Below are positions 42,985 through 55,902 of a stretch of DNA of 64,000 nt, in pieces; position 1 is the stretch's first letter; every line of letters starts with the position of its first letter. Origin of the DNA: Muscardinus avellanarius. Lineage: Eukaryota; Chordata; Mammalia; Rodentia; Gliridae. Below the pieces are notes generated by a model. It saw nothing but the letters and a program-made list of their open reading frames with translations, was not told where the DNA came from and ran no database searches. The stretch is taken from positions 66,120,552-66,184,551 of the forward strand of contig OY726567.1 in the NCBI GenBank assembly GCA_963383645.1, given 5' to 3'. Position numbers and translations under genes: made by a program.

Positions 42985-43495
42985 GTCCAGCATGATGGTG
43001 CACACCTGTAAACCCAGTATTTGGGAGGCCAAAACAGGAGGATCACAGGTTCAAGGCCAACTTCAGCAATTTACCAACCCCCCCCACACACACACACACA
43101 CAACTTAGACCCTGTTTCAAAATAAGAAATGAAAAGGTCTGTGGCTGTAGATAAGAGGTAGAAGCCACTGGGTTCAACCCCTACTACCAAAAAAAAAAAA
43201 AAGCCAGTTATACATTTGCCCTCCACATCTGTTAACTCCTCTAATGCCTTTAATCTTTGTCATTTCGACCTGCATTCACTGATTAATACCTGTAATTTAA
43301 GCAGGGCGTGGTGGCGCACACTTGTAATCCCCTCGCTTGGGAGGTGGAGACAGGAGGATCGCCAAGTTCGAAGCCAGCCTCGCTGGCTTAAGAGACCCTG
43401 TTTCCAAATAAAAAAATATATATAAAAAAATAGGTCTGGGAGTGTAGCCCAGAGATAGGAGGGTTTCCAGGAACCCCAGTACCACAAAAAAAAAA
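42985..43495 (+). repeat. Plus-strand SINEs
   Basis: A diverged copy with a (CA)n insert (42990-43202) and a short-variant copy (43300-43499) with an A-tail. Confidence 0.85.
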
Positions 43496-43499
43496 AAAA

Positions 43500-44461
43500 A
43501 CCTATAATTTGATTTTTTAGCCATTTCTCTTCTCTGGTCTCTGCTAGAAATAGCTAATGTATGTTAGACATGGTATTGTTTGGTCCTTGTCTATCAACAA
43601 GTTAGTGCTGCATGACAGACCACCTCAATGGCATATACCATGTCCATAGTTTGGAACCGCCCAAGTAAAGATTGGAAAGACTGGTTCTGCTCTCATGTTG
43701 GGACACCATCTCATAACAAGAGGCAGGTCCACAGGAGACCAAGCCCAACTGTGTTAGTATGTTTTAAGTCTGATTGCCTCACATCTGCTGCTGTCCACTC
43801 GTCAAAGAAAGTCATGTGCTCAAACCCACCATCAAGGGGCAGGTATACAAGTTCCACTCAGCACCAGGAGGTAGAAACATGCCCTTATCTCATGGAGGCC
43901 CAGTTGGTAGGAGGGAATATTAACCATACAATCTAGTTTACCACAGCCTGCAATTTGTTTCCTCAGTGGACTCAGGTTCCTGATGTTATATAGCTTGAAG
44001 CAATTGTGAGCCTATTAGGGTTCTCCACAGAAATAGAACCAACATGATAATTTGTCAATATATAGAAAGTGATTTATTATGAGTGATTGGTCCACATGAT
44101 TATGGAAGCTGGAATGAAGTCCAGGAATGCTGGTGATACAGTTCCAGTCCAGGCCTGAAGGCCAGAGAATCAGAGGAGCCAAAAGCATAAGCCCCAATCT
44201 GAGTCCAAAGGCCCAAGTACCAGGAATACTGATGTCCAAGAGCAGAAGGTTGTATCTGCCCTTTTTCCACCTTTTTATTCTCTTTGGGCCCTCAACAGGT
44301 TATATGATGCTCACCAACATCGATTTACTGATCTCTTCCAGAAATATCTTCACAGATACATCTAGAAATAATATTTAACAAGTTAACTGGGCATCCCATA
44401 GCCCAGTCATATTGACACCTAAAATGAACAATCATAGACATTTCCTCCTGTGTGTGTGTGT
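43500..44461. mobile_element. Old interspersed repeats, families not named
   Basis: A block at about 43560-43940 and another at about 43995-44430 (starting tattagggttctccacagaa, ending ttgacacctaaaatgaacaatca) have the look of old mammalian LTR or DNA-transposon relics that I cannot name confidently. No coding exon is seen. Confidence 0.4.
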
Positions 44462-45265
44462 GTTATGTTACTAAACCCAGGTCCCCTGAGCTAAACTCCT
44501 AGGTCTATTTCACTTTTTATTTTGAAACAGCTCGCTAAATTGCTGAGGACCTTGCCAAGTTGTTGAGGCTGGCCTTGAACCTGTATTCCTCATGGTTGCC
44601 TCCCAAGCACTGAAATCACAGGTGTGGGCCACCATACCTGGCTTGTTCCTTGTTTTCTGTATTATCTTTTGCCCAGCATTTGGTTTCCTCATTTTCCTGT
44701 ACAATACAATGGCATAGTTTTAACACAGATTCAGCAACCAAAGGGCAGAAAGATGGTCATAGTCAAACATGAAATGGATTCTGAGATACAAGGAAGACAG
44801 TCCTCAAGAATCCTGGAAGCTAGCTGGGTGTGGTGGCTTGCACGTATAATCCCAGCATTTGGGAGGCTGAGACAGAAGGATTGTGGTTTGAGGATAGCCT
44901 CAGCTACTTAGTGAGGCCCTTTGCAACTCAGTGAGACCCTGTTTCAAAATAAAGAATAAAAAATAGGGCTGGTACCGGGCGTGGTGGCGCATGCTTGTAA
45001 TCCCCGCGCTTGGGAGGCTGAGACAGGAGGATCGCACAGGTTCGAAGCCAGCCTCAGCTACTTGGTGAGGCTCTCAGCAACTTAGTGAGACCATATTTCC
45101 AAATAAAATAGAAAATAGGTCTGGGAGTACAGCCCGGAGGTAGAAAGCCTCTGGGTTCCACCCCCAGTACCACCAAAAAAAAAAAAAAAAAAGAGGAAAA
45201 AAAAAATAGGGCTGGGGAATTTGCTCGGAGGTAGAATGCCCTGGGTTCCAACCTCATCACAAATC
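44462..45265. repeat. SINE copies on both strands
   Basis: A diverged minus-strand copy (44462-44645) and plus-strand copies at about 44822-44970, 44973-45180 and 45203-45250. The middle copy keeps many CpGs. Confidence 0.85.
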
Positions 45266-45639
45266 AGACAGATAATGCTCTTGTTGGTACTGAAGTGCAC
45301 AGTGGGAACATTAATTTCCCCACCATTCACATTTCCACATGAAAGTAAACTTCTACTAGTGTCTCTCTTACCACTTCCATGAGACAAGGAGGAACAATTC
45401 ACCCCATCTGATGGGCATCATTGGTCAACCCTTCAGCTCTCCTTCCATGTTGAACCAGTCTGGCCACAGCGTGTCTGTGCTCTGACCTACTCCCTGCCAC
45501 CTACGAGGAAGCCTATGCTTGCTGGCTCCTCCAACCAGGAAGAAGGTCAGTGTAGGGGCAAAGGAGCATGCATGATTTTGGTATTAGCCCAAGTTTGAAT
45601 CCTGACTACTAGATTAAACATCCAGAGCTCAGCTGACTT
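45266..45639. other. Single-copy intergenic sequence
   Basis: No repeat or gene recognised. Confidence 0.4.
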
Positions 45640-45842
45640 TGTGTGTGTATGTGGTGGGGGGGAGTTGCTGGTGATTGAACCCAAGAGCATTCTTACCTCT
45701 GAGCTACACCCTAGCTCTATTTCACTTTTTACATGGAAACATGATCTCACTAAATCACTGAGGCTGGCTTCAAACCTGCAATCCACCTGTGTCAGCCTCC
45801 CAAGTACTGGAATTACAGGTGTCCACTACCAAGCTGGGCTTT
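45640..45842 (-). repeat. Minus-strand B1-dID SINE
   Basis: A diverged minus-strand copy, right arm first. Confidence 0.82.
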
Positions 45843-46385
45843 TTCATCTCTCTCGAACACGAGCATCAGTCAAAACTCTAGGGTGCAAATGACAACTTCC
45901 TTTAAACAAACAGGAAAGGAATTGGTTGAAGGGGATGGGGCAGTCCTCAAATCTCCAAAAGGCTCCTGAGTCTGGCTTGGTGCTTTGCAGTCAGAACAAA
46001 GCCCACACACAAGCCTGCTCATAGAGCATGGCAGCGCCTATCACCAGCACCCAGCTTGGACACTATGGCCAGAACCTCTGCCTGCCCCCTCTAGAAGCCA
46101 GGTGCATTTGCTGCCAGCCTAGCCAGCAGACACTATGAGCAGGCCTCCTCCATCATTAGCTCCTGCAACCAGACTTCCTGGTAGGTTCTAATTGGTGGGG
46201 CCAAAATCATAGGACTATCCTACTGCAAGGATGCTGGGAAAGAAAATGGCTTTTACCTTAGGACCTCTAACCAAACTTAGGAGCACTCAGGGCTGCTTGG
46301 TGGCCAAAATGGACAGATGTTGCCAGCATTCTCTCTCAAGAGAGGCTGAAAGAAGAAAGGCAAAAACGACTCTGTGGATGGTAAA
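45843..46385. other. Sequence 3' of HSPBP1
   Basis: Possibly an old repeat at about 45860-46200 (tctagggtgcaaatgacaac-like start). No exon is seen. It ends at the expected HSPBP1 cleavage region. Confidence 0.35.
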
Positions 46386-46401
46386 GAGCAAGAGCAACAC
46401 T

Positions 46402-46407
46402 TTTATT
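46402..46407 (-). terminator. HSPBP1: HSPBP1 poly(A) signal (AATAAA)
   Basis: A canonical hexamer on the minus strand about 340 bases after the HSPBP1 stop codon. Confidence 0.8.
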
Positions 46408-46743
46408 ATTCCTCTGGTGGCTCCCCAGTACACCTAAGCTCATGCCTCTCCCGCCCTCCCCCACACACCTTCCAGAGGAGGTGACACAGGTAACAGTGAA
46501 TGGGAAGGAGGGGAAGAGCAGGGCAGACATGAGAAGGGGGTGAGAGAGAGCACAGGAGGTGGGGGCCGAGGAGCCAGCCCCTTTCTTGGAGTCCTCTCCA
46601 GCGGGCTGCCCGGAGACGTGCTGGCATGCCCCAGGCCCAGGTACCCATGAGGCCCTGCGGTCCCTTGGGAGAGTGCATCGTGGAAGGGAGGGAGGCGGGA
46701 GGCCTGGGGTCCCCATGGAGAGAGGGCAAGAAGCCACCCAGTT

Positions 46744-46818
46744 TCACCGATCCATGCTGTCATCCGTCGGGCTGGAGAAACAGGTCTGTAACAGCTTTTC
46801 ACAGAACTCCAGCTCCTC
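46744..46818 (-). CDS. HSPBP1: HSPBP1 last coding exon
   Basis: Encodes EELEFCEKLLQTCFSSPTDD then SMDR and TGA (24 codons plus stop). The acceptor is aatccag. The 3'UTR of about 340 bases follows. Confidence 0.96.
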   Translation of the reverse strand, partial: EELEFCEKLLQTCFSSPTDDSMDR

Positions 46819-49800
46819 CTGGATTGGGGACAAGAGGGGAGTTCTGAGCAGAGACCAGGCCCTGCCTCCGGCATGCTCAGCATAGGAGCAAATCTTCTTC
46901 ACTCCCAGCTCTCTGTCACTTGTTTTTGTAGCCAAGAAACCACCCAGGCTTCTTGGACCACTGCTCAGATCCAGGATCTCTTTCCTTTCTCGCCAGTTTC
47001 TGAACCACTAAGAACCTGGGTCCCCTCCAGTGATCTATCCTTATGCCCCTTAGGACCATCCCAACTCCCCAGAGTGGTTCATTCCATCACTCCCTTCAAC
47101 CCTTCCACAGAAACAAACCCCAGAAACCAGGAAAGCACACACAAACCAGCAAAAACACATAAATACAAAGGACCTGCATATTTAATGCTTAAAGGGCTTT
47201 AAGAAAGCTGGGTGAGATGGTACACACCTGTTATCCCAGTATTTGGGAGGCTGAGACAGGAAGATCACAAGCTCGCAACCAGCCTCAGCAACTTAGTGAA
47301 GCCTTGTTTCAAAATAAAGAGTAAAAAAAAAGCCAGGCATGGCCACAAGGCGCACGCTTGTGATCCCAGCATTTGGGATGCTAAGACCGGAGGAACGCGG
47401 ATCATGGACAACCTCAGCTACTTAGTGAGGCCCTCCGCAACTCAGTGAGACCCTGTTTCAAAATAAAGAATAAAAAACTGGGCAGAGGGCGTAGCTCAGA
47501 GGGCAAATGCCCCTGGGTTCCATCCCAGACCCGCAAAATAAATAAAATAAAAAATAAGGCCGATGGTATAGTGTGGAGGTAGAATGCCCCTAGGATCTAT
47601 CCCCAGTATCACATACACATACATACACACACAAGGCTGGGGGTCGAGGTAGAATACCCCTGGGTTCAATCCTCAACATACACACACACAAAATTTTAAG
47701 AAACCAGGTATAGGGAACTGGGCATAGTGGTGCACACTTATAATTCCAGTACTTGGGAGGTTAAGACAAGAGGATCACAGTTTTGTAGCCAGCCTCAAGT
47801 ACTTAGTGAGGCCCTCCACAACTTAGTGAGAGCTTGTTTCAAAATAAAGAATAAAAGTAGGGCTTGTACCTCGGAGGTAGAATGCCCCTGGGTTCAATCT
47901 CCAGTACCAAAAAAAAAAAAAAACCAGTAGTGTACTTGGTGGCGGAGGGCAAGGGGTTGAGGGGATTAGACAGGAGGATCACAGCTTTGCAGCCAGCCTC
48001 AGCAACTCAGCAAGACCCTTAGAAACTTAAAGAGACCCTATATCAAAAGGCTAGGATGTAGCAGAAGTAGAATGCCCCTGGGTTCAATCCCTAATACCAA
48101 AATAAAAAGAAATATCTAATTCAACATCCTTCCTTCTCTCTGTCCCCCATGTACCGACACAGCATGGGGACGGGGGGCCTGCAACACATGCCTGCTGAAT
48201 GGGTGAGGAGAAAAACACAGAAATGGAAACAGGAGAAAATTACAGCTTGGGCCCCAAGCCAGAGGACACCCTGCCCCACCAGCCTGGCATACCTGGTACT
48301 CTTCGTGTTGCTGCAGCAGCTGGCAGCGGTGGCGGAGAAGCTCCTCCAGGCCCAGCTCTGGCTCCCGGCACTCACGCACACCTTGGGGGAAGTCTGTCAC
48401 CAGGCTACAGGGGACATGGAAGCAGCTGTTAGGAATCGCTCCCTCCCTCCCCCAGGTCAGGGCCCTGGCTCAAAATGCCTGCTACTTCTGCTCCCTTGGG
48501 AGCCTCGGCACATCGCTACACTCGGCCTCGGCTCCTCCATCTAATATGGTCACCAAAGGATTATGCTGAGACTTGTACAAAACAAGGTGCCTGGGGTGGA
48601 GCTGACTCTCAGACCCTGCTCACTCCAATGGTTCATTTCTTAAACACTAATCTGCTCATAAAATCAGGCTGGGAACGAGGAACTCCCCTCTCCTGGCAGG
48701 CTGTGTAAATGGTACCTGTGAGGAGACTGAGCCTCTGTGACTCCTGATCCTCTCTGGCCTCACACTCCTCGTCCCTCACAGGGGAGGTTCTGAGCCCTAG
48801 GTCCTGGGGGAAGGAGACTGGAGGGCAGGTGCCTAAGCTACTCCAGATGTGGGGAACCCCAGCCCCAGACCCATCCTCTCAGAACCCCAGCACACCTGCA
48901 CAGGGCTCCGAGCACATGCTCATGGAAGGGGCTGTGTTCTGTCCGCACGAGGGCCACCAGCTGCTGGACCATCCCCATAGAGCACAGGGTTCCTGGGGAA
49001 GGGCAGTGCAGTTAGAGGGGTAGGCCATACCCCCCCACGCCCCACACACATGCGCATCCCAGCATGCCTGCTCCCCTCACGGAGCCGCCTCACCTTTGTG
49101 TTCTGGGTGGCCCACCAGCAGGTTCTGTAGCAAGAACGCCGACTTGACCTTGAGCTTCTGCACTTGCTGCTGCATGGCCCGCATCAGCACAGAGAAGCCA
49201 TCCAGGCGAAGGAACTGCAGCAGCCCAGCCTCCTGCTCCCGGACAAGGCCTGGGGAGCAAGCAAGGTCTTGAGGTTACAGTCATTACCACCACCACAGCC
49301 ACTGCCCACCGCCATCGTCATCATCACCAACACATTCACTACCACCATGGTCACCCATCACCACAACCATCACCGTCACTCCTATCATCAAGACCATCAT
49401 CACCATCACTTTCACCAAAACATCACCACCATCATTACTACTGCCACAATCATCACCACCGTCACCATTACCACCACCATCATCACCAGCATCAATCACC
49501 ACTAACACCAACATCATCATTGCCACCACCATCAGCACAATCACCACCACCACTACCACCATGGTCACCATCACTACAACCACCATTATCACAACCATCA
49601 CCATCACCGCTGTCCTGCGGGAGCAGGACCACCATCATCACCACCACTGTCATCACCATCACCACCAACAACAACAACAAGTGCCATCACCACCATCATC
49701 TTCATCAATTTCCATGGGCCCGTGCTATGTATACCATTGGCTTATGAAATGTGCCCATGAACAACCACGCCCTTTAACCCTGGACTTCTTCACCTGGATG

Positions 49801-50328
49801 CGGTGAACTTTGAGGCTGTGCCATTCAGCGCTGTGGGAGCTGCCCTGTATATTAGAGAATGTTTCCCAGAATCCTGGGCTTCCACCCACCAGAAACCAGG
49901 AGCCCTGACCCTTACATATGACAACTGACAATGTCTGCAGACACTGGCCAAGTGTTCCCTGGAGGACACCACTGCTCTTTGAGAACTGCCATTTACTCGC
50001 CCTTAGCCTTTATCTTTTACCTGTTACCACCTTCACTCCCTAGTCCCCTCCCACCACTCCTGCTGCATTCACTGCCACTCTATGTGACAGCAGGCTGCTT
50101 CTGCTTCAAGTAAAAGCCAAGGTGGTAGCCAGGCGTGGTCGCACACGCTTATAATCCCAGTACTCGAGTGGCTGAGACAGGAGGATTGCTGGTTCGTGGT
50201 CAGCCTTAGCTACTTAGTGAGACCTCGTAACTTAGTGAGACCCTGTTTCAAAATAAAGAATAAAAAGTAAGGCTGGGGGTGTAGCTCAGAGGTAGAATGT
50301 ACCTGGGTTCCATCCCCAGTACCTCACA

Positions 50329-50361
<33 letters not shown>

Positions 50362-52451
50362 CAACAATGTGGTCACCACCAACCACTCTTCTTCCCTAAA
50401 AAAAACTGTGTTTATTCAGCACTCAAAAGAAATGAGCTGTCAAACCACAAAAGACAGGGAAAGACCTTATCCCACGTCTTACTAAGAAAACAATCTGAAG
50501 GGCTCTATACCGCAGAGCTCCAGCTATATGACACTCTAGAAAAACCACAACTATGGAGACAGGAAGCAGATCAGTGGTATGAAAGACCAACAGAACACAG
50601 AGAGTTTAGGGCACTCAAACTACTCTGTATACTATTCTGGAGGTTATATGATACTAGACTGCACGCACGCAGGAGCCCTCACATGAACCATGGACTGGGC
50701 GCGGTGACAGGCCTGTGCAGGCTCACCAACTGTCACACAGACACTGTTCTGCAGGGATGCTGATAATGAAGAAAACAGGTAAAACAGGAACTTTCTGTAC
50801 CTTCCACTCATTTTTGCTGGGAACTACTCTAAAGAAATTAAACTGTAGCCAGGCATGGTGGTGCACGCTTGTCATCCCAGCACTTGGGAGGCTAAGACAG
50901 GAAGATTACAGGTTCAAGGACAACCTCAGCTACTTAGTGAGGCCTCTGCAACTTAATGAGACCCTGTTTCAAAATACAGAATAAAGCCGGGCGTGGTGGC
51001 ACACGCTTGTAATCCCCACGCTTGGGAGGTGGAGACTGGAGGATCGCACAGTTTCGAAGCCAGCATCGCTGGTTTAAGAGATCCTGTTTCCAAATAAAAT
51101 ATATAAAAATAGGTCTGGGAGTATAGCCCAGAGGTAGAAGGATTCCATCTCCAGTACCACCAAAAAAAAGAAAGAAAGAAAAGAAAAGAAAGAAAGAGAA
51201 TAAAAGATAAAGCTAGGGACGTAGAAAGAAAGAAAAAGAAAGAAAGAAACAGAATAAAAAATAAAGCTAGAAACGTAGCTCAGAGGTAGCATGCCCTTGG
51301 GTTCAACCCCCAGTACTGCAAAAAAAAATAATTAAATCATAGCCTAGCACGGTAGCTCATGCCTGTGATACCAGTAGTTAGAAGGCTGAGACAGAGGATC
51401 ATAGTTCAAGGCCGGCATGCGGAATTTGGTAAGACCCTGTTTCAAAATAAAGAATATAAAAATAAGTAAGCAAGTTGTGGTGTTACACCTGTAAGACAAG
51501 AAGATCACAGGTTCGTGGCCAGTCTTAGAAACTTGTGAGGCCCTCTGCAACTTAGTGAGACTCTGTTTCAAAATAAAGAATAAAAAATATTACTGGGGTG
51601 TAGCTCAGAGGTAGAATATGCCTGGATTCAATCCCCACTACTGCAAAAATTAAAATAAAACAAGGCTGGGGGTGTAGCCTAGAGGTAGAATGCCCCTGGA
51701 TTCAATCTCCAGTACCATACACAAACCAAAAAATAGTCAAAAAGAGGGAAACCAAAGAAATATGTGTGACTACTACTCCTTTGCAACACCCTCCCCCACT
51801 CGAGGCCATCACACAATCACACACAAGCTACCATCTGACCCCCTCTGTGGCTTTCTGAAACCCTTTCTCTATGGAAACAAAGAGTCACTCACAATTGAAG
51901 TGGCTGAGGGCAAGTAAGTCCATGCCCTCCCAGGAAGGGCAGCAAGCACAGTAATATCACAGCCCCAGGCAGCAGGAGGAACTCCCATGACGGAGCCCTG
52001 CAAGTGGCTGGTAGCAGAGAGCTTACCAAAGTGTAGCCATAGTGGGGTGTGCAGGGGTACACTTACTCTCCTAGCACTTGGAAGGCTGCGACAGGAGGAT
52101 CACGGGTTCACAGCCAGCCTCAGGAACTTAGCAAGACTCTTCCCAACTTAGTGAGACCCTGTTTCAAAATAAAAAGTACCCAGGCGTGGTGATGCATGCA
52201 TGCAATCCCAGCATTTGAGAGGCCAAGACCGGAGAATCCAAGTTCCCAGCCAGCCTCAGCTACTTAGTGAGGTCCTTTGTAACTCAGAGAGACCCTGTTT
52301 CAAAATATAAAATAGGGCTAGGGGTATAGCTTGGAGGTAGAATGCCCCTGGGTTCCATCCCCAGTACTGCAAGAAAGAAGAAAGGAAGGAAGGAAGGAAG
52401 GAAGGGAGGGAGGGAAGGAGGGAGGGAGGGAGGGAGGGAGGGAGGGAGGGA

Positions 52452-52529
<78 letters not shown>

Positions 52530-53302
52530 AAAGAAGGAAGGAAGGAAGAGCGGGCCAAAAGCTGGGAGTGGTGGTGCATGCTTGTAATCCCAGTACTTGG
52601 GAGGCTGAGACAAGAAGATCACAGGTTCGCAGCCAGCCTCAGCTACTTAGTGAGACCCTCTACAACTTAGTGAGACTCTGTTTCAAAATAAAGAATAAAA
52701 GCCAGGCGTGGTGGTGCATGCATATAATCCCAGCATTCGGGAGGCAGAGACCAAATGATCGCGGTTCGAAGCCAGCCTCAGCTACTTAGTGAGGCTCTGA
52801 GCAACTTAGTGAGACCCTGTTTCCAAATAAAGTATAAAATAGGTCTGGGAGTATAGCCCGGAGGTAGAAAGCCTCTGGGTTCCACCTCCAGTACCACCAA
52901 AAAAATAAAAAATAAAAAAATAAAAAAATAAAACAGGGCTAAGTGGTGTAACTCAGAGGTTAAATGCCCCTGGGTTCAATCCCCAGTACCAAACACACAA
53001 AAAAAACCTGTAGCCATGTAGCCACATGATGACATATCCTAAAACCACCAAAGTCCTGACACCATTGAATTGTACACTTTAAAATGGGCAGGTGAGCTAG
53101 ACATGGTGGCGCACACTTGTAATCCCAGTACTTAGAAGGCAGAGACAGAAGGATCACAGGTTCTCAACCAGCTTCAACTACTTAAAGAGGCCTTCCACAA
53201 CTTAGTGAGACCCTGTTTCAAAATAAATAAAAAATGGGGCTCGGGGTATAGTTTGGAGGTAGAATGCCCTGGGCCCTGGGTTCTATCCCCAGTACCACAA
53301 AG

Positions 53303-53341
<39 letters not shown>

Positions 53342-55870
53342 AATGGGTAGGTGAGCTGGGCATAGTGGTTCACACTTGTAAATCCTAGTACTTGAGCGGC
53401 TGAGACAGGAAGATCTAAGGTTCGTGGCTAGCCTTAGCTACTTAGTGAGGCCCTCCACAACTTAGTAAGACCCTGTTCCAAAATAAATAAAAAATAGGGC
53501 TGGAGCAGGGCGTGGTGGTGTACCCTCGTAATCCTAGAATTTAGGAGGCTGAGACAGGAGGATCACGGTTCGTGGACAGCCTCAGCTACTACTTAGTGAG
53601 GCCCCTTGAAACTCAGTGAGACCCTGTTTCAAAATAAAGAATAAAAAATAGGGCTAGGGATATAGTTTGGAGACAGAATGCCCGTGGATTCCATACCCAG
53701 TACCGGAAAAAAAAAAAAAAAAAATAGGGCTGGGGTTGTAGCTCAGGTAGAAAGTCCCTGGGTTCAATACTCAGTGCCACAAATAAAATAAATAAGTAAA
53801 CAAAGAAACAAATAAATAAATGGGTAAGCGAATCCTGGCATGGAGGCACACTCCTATAATCCAAGTGCTTGGGAGGCTGAGACAGAAGGATTACAGGTTC
53901 AAGGCCAGCCTCAACAGTAGTGAGACTCTCATCAATATCAAGACCCTGTTTCAAAATAAAAAGTTAAATAGGGCAGGAGGTGTAGCTTGGAGGTAGAATG
54001 CCCTTGGGTTCAACTCTCAGTACCAAAAAACAAATAAAAAAATGGGTAGGTGAGCTGGGTGTGGTGGCACATGCCTGTCATCCCAGTACTTGAGAGGCTG
54101 AGACAAGAGGATCACAGGTTTGAGGGCAGCCTCTGCAACTTAGCAAGGCCCTTAGCAACTTAGTGAGACCCAAAATAAGAACATAAAATAGGGATAGGGG
54201 TGTAGCTGGATGATAGAATGCCTCTGGGTTCAATCCCCACTACCACAAAAAAATAAATAAGATTGTAGGTGAATTTTATTTCCAAAAACAAACTGCAGTA
54301 CAGCTCCAGTAGCTTGTGCCTGGCATCTCAGATGACTTTCTCCTGAGAAGCTGCCCTGCTGTGAGGACGCTTAGAGTGGCCAAGGCTTCTTGCCAACAGC
54401 ATCATATCCTTGCCTGCCAAGAGGAGGCATTAGCCGGGCACTGTGGCTCACGCTTGTAATCCCAGTATTTGGGAGGCTGAGACCGGAGGATCACAATTCA
54501 CAGACAGCCTCAGCTACTTAGTGAGGCCCTCTGCAACGCAGTGAGACCCGGTTTCAAAATAAAGAATAAAAATTAGGGCAGGGGGTGTATCTCAGAGGTC
54601 GAATGACCCTGGGTTCCATCCCCAGACCCGCAAATAAATAAATAAATAAACAAACAAACAAACAACAAAAGCAAAAAACAGCCAGGTGTGGTGGCCCATG
54701 CCTGTATAATCCCAGTACTTGTAAGGCTAAGAAAAGAGGGCCATAGGCTTAAAGCTAGCCTCAGCAACTAAGCAAGGCCTTTAGCAATTTAATAAGACCC
54801 TGCTTCCAAATAAAAAATCAAATAGGACTGGGGTGCAGCTCAGAGGTAAAATGCCTCTGGATTCAATCCCCAGCACTACAAAATAATAATAATAATAATT
54901 GATAGCTATGAGAAGAACACTCTACCAGTCCTTCCCCACCCTGCTGGGGCCCTGGCAGCTCTGGGCATCATGTCCTCCCCTCCGTCCCTGTGGCTCAGCG
55001 GCCCTGTGTCTCTCCGCCCACCCACATCCCTAGTTTGGGCCATGACTTTCCACATGCTGTCTCCAGCGTGACTCTTCCTCTCCCCTGGCTAGAATGCTCC
55101 TTCCCAGCAGGCTGCTCCTACCCAAATCCTCCCTGCTCCTCTCCCCAGCCTCTGCGCCTCAGCACCATCTGCCCATCACGGGGACGGGCCACGTGGAGAC
55201 CAGCATTCAGAATGGGGGTGTGGAGACTTCTTCCCCACACCCCATTTCAGTGACCATGCAAGGCTGCCGGAGTTAAACAACTGACCCAGAACAGACAAAC
55301 GAGGAGCCATCACCTGACTCAGCAGGTCCACTCCCAGGTGCCTGCCCTGGTGAAATGAAAACCTGTGTCCACACACAGACTTGTATGCCCGTGTTCATAG
55401 CAACACAGCAGCCAAGAGACTGAAACAATCCAGACGTCCAGCAGCAGATGGATGGATAAACAAATGGGCTGTATCCACTGGGGAATGTCATTCAGCCATA
55501 GAAAGGAATGAAGCTCTGACGCACACTACAACACGGACAAACTGCAAGCTCCGTGAAAGAATCCAGACACCAAAGGCCACACATATTGTCTGTTTAGACA
55601 AAATGTCTGGGAGAGGCAGATCCTTAAAGACAGAAAAGCAGACCAGTTGACGCAGGGGCCAGGGGGAGCTAGAGACGGAGAAGAACTGCTTAATGCACAC
55701 AGGGTCTGATTTGGGGGCTGGTGAAAATTTTCTAGAAATAGGATGGGTGAGGCACAATCTTATAAATACACTAAAAAAAACTAAGTTGTATGCTCTAAAA
55801 GGATTAATTTATGGCCTGTGAAATTATATATATATATAATTTCACAGGCCATAAATTATATATATATATG

Positions 55871-55902
<32 letters not shown>

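Noticed and set aside
49284..49806. His/Thr-rich and Val/Met-rich ORFs
   Set aside because: They are translations of the CAY trinucleotide array in an HSPBP1 intron.
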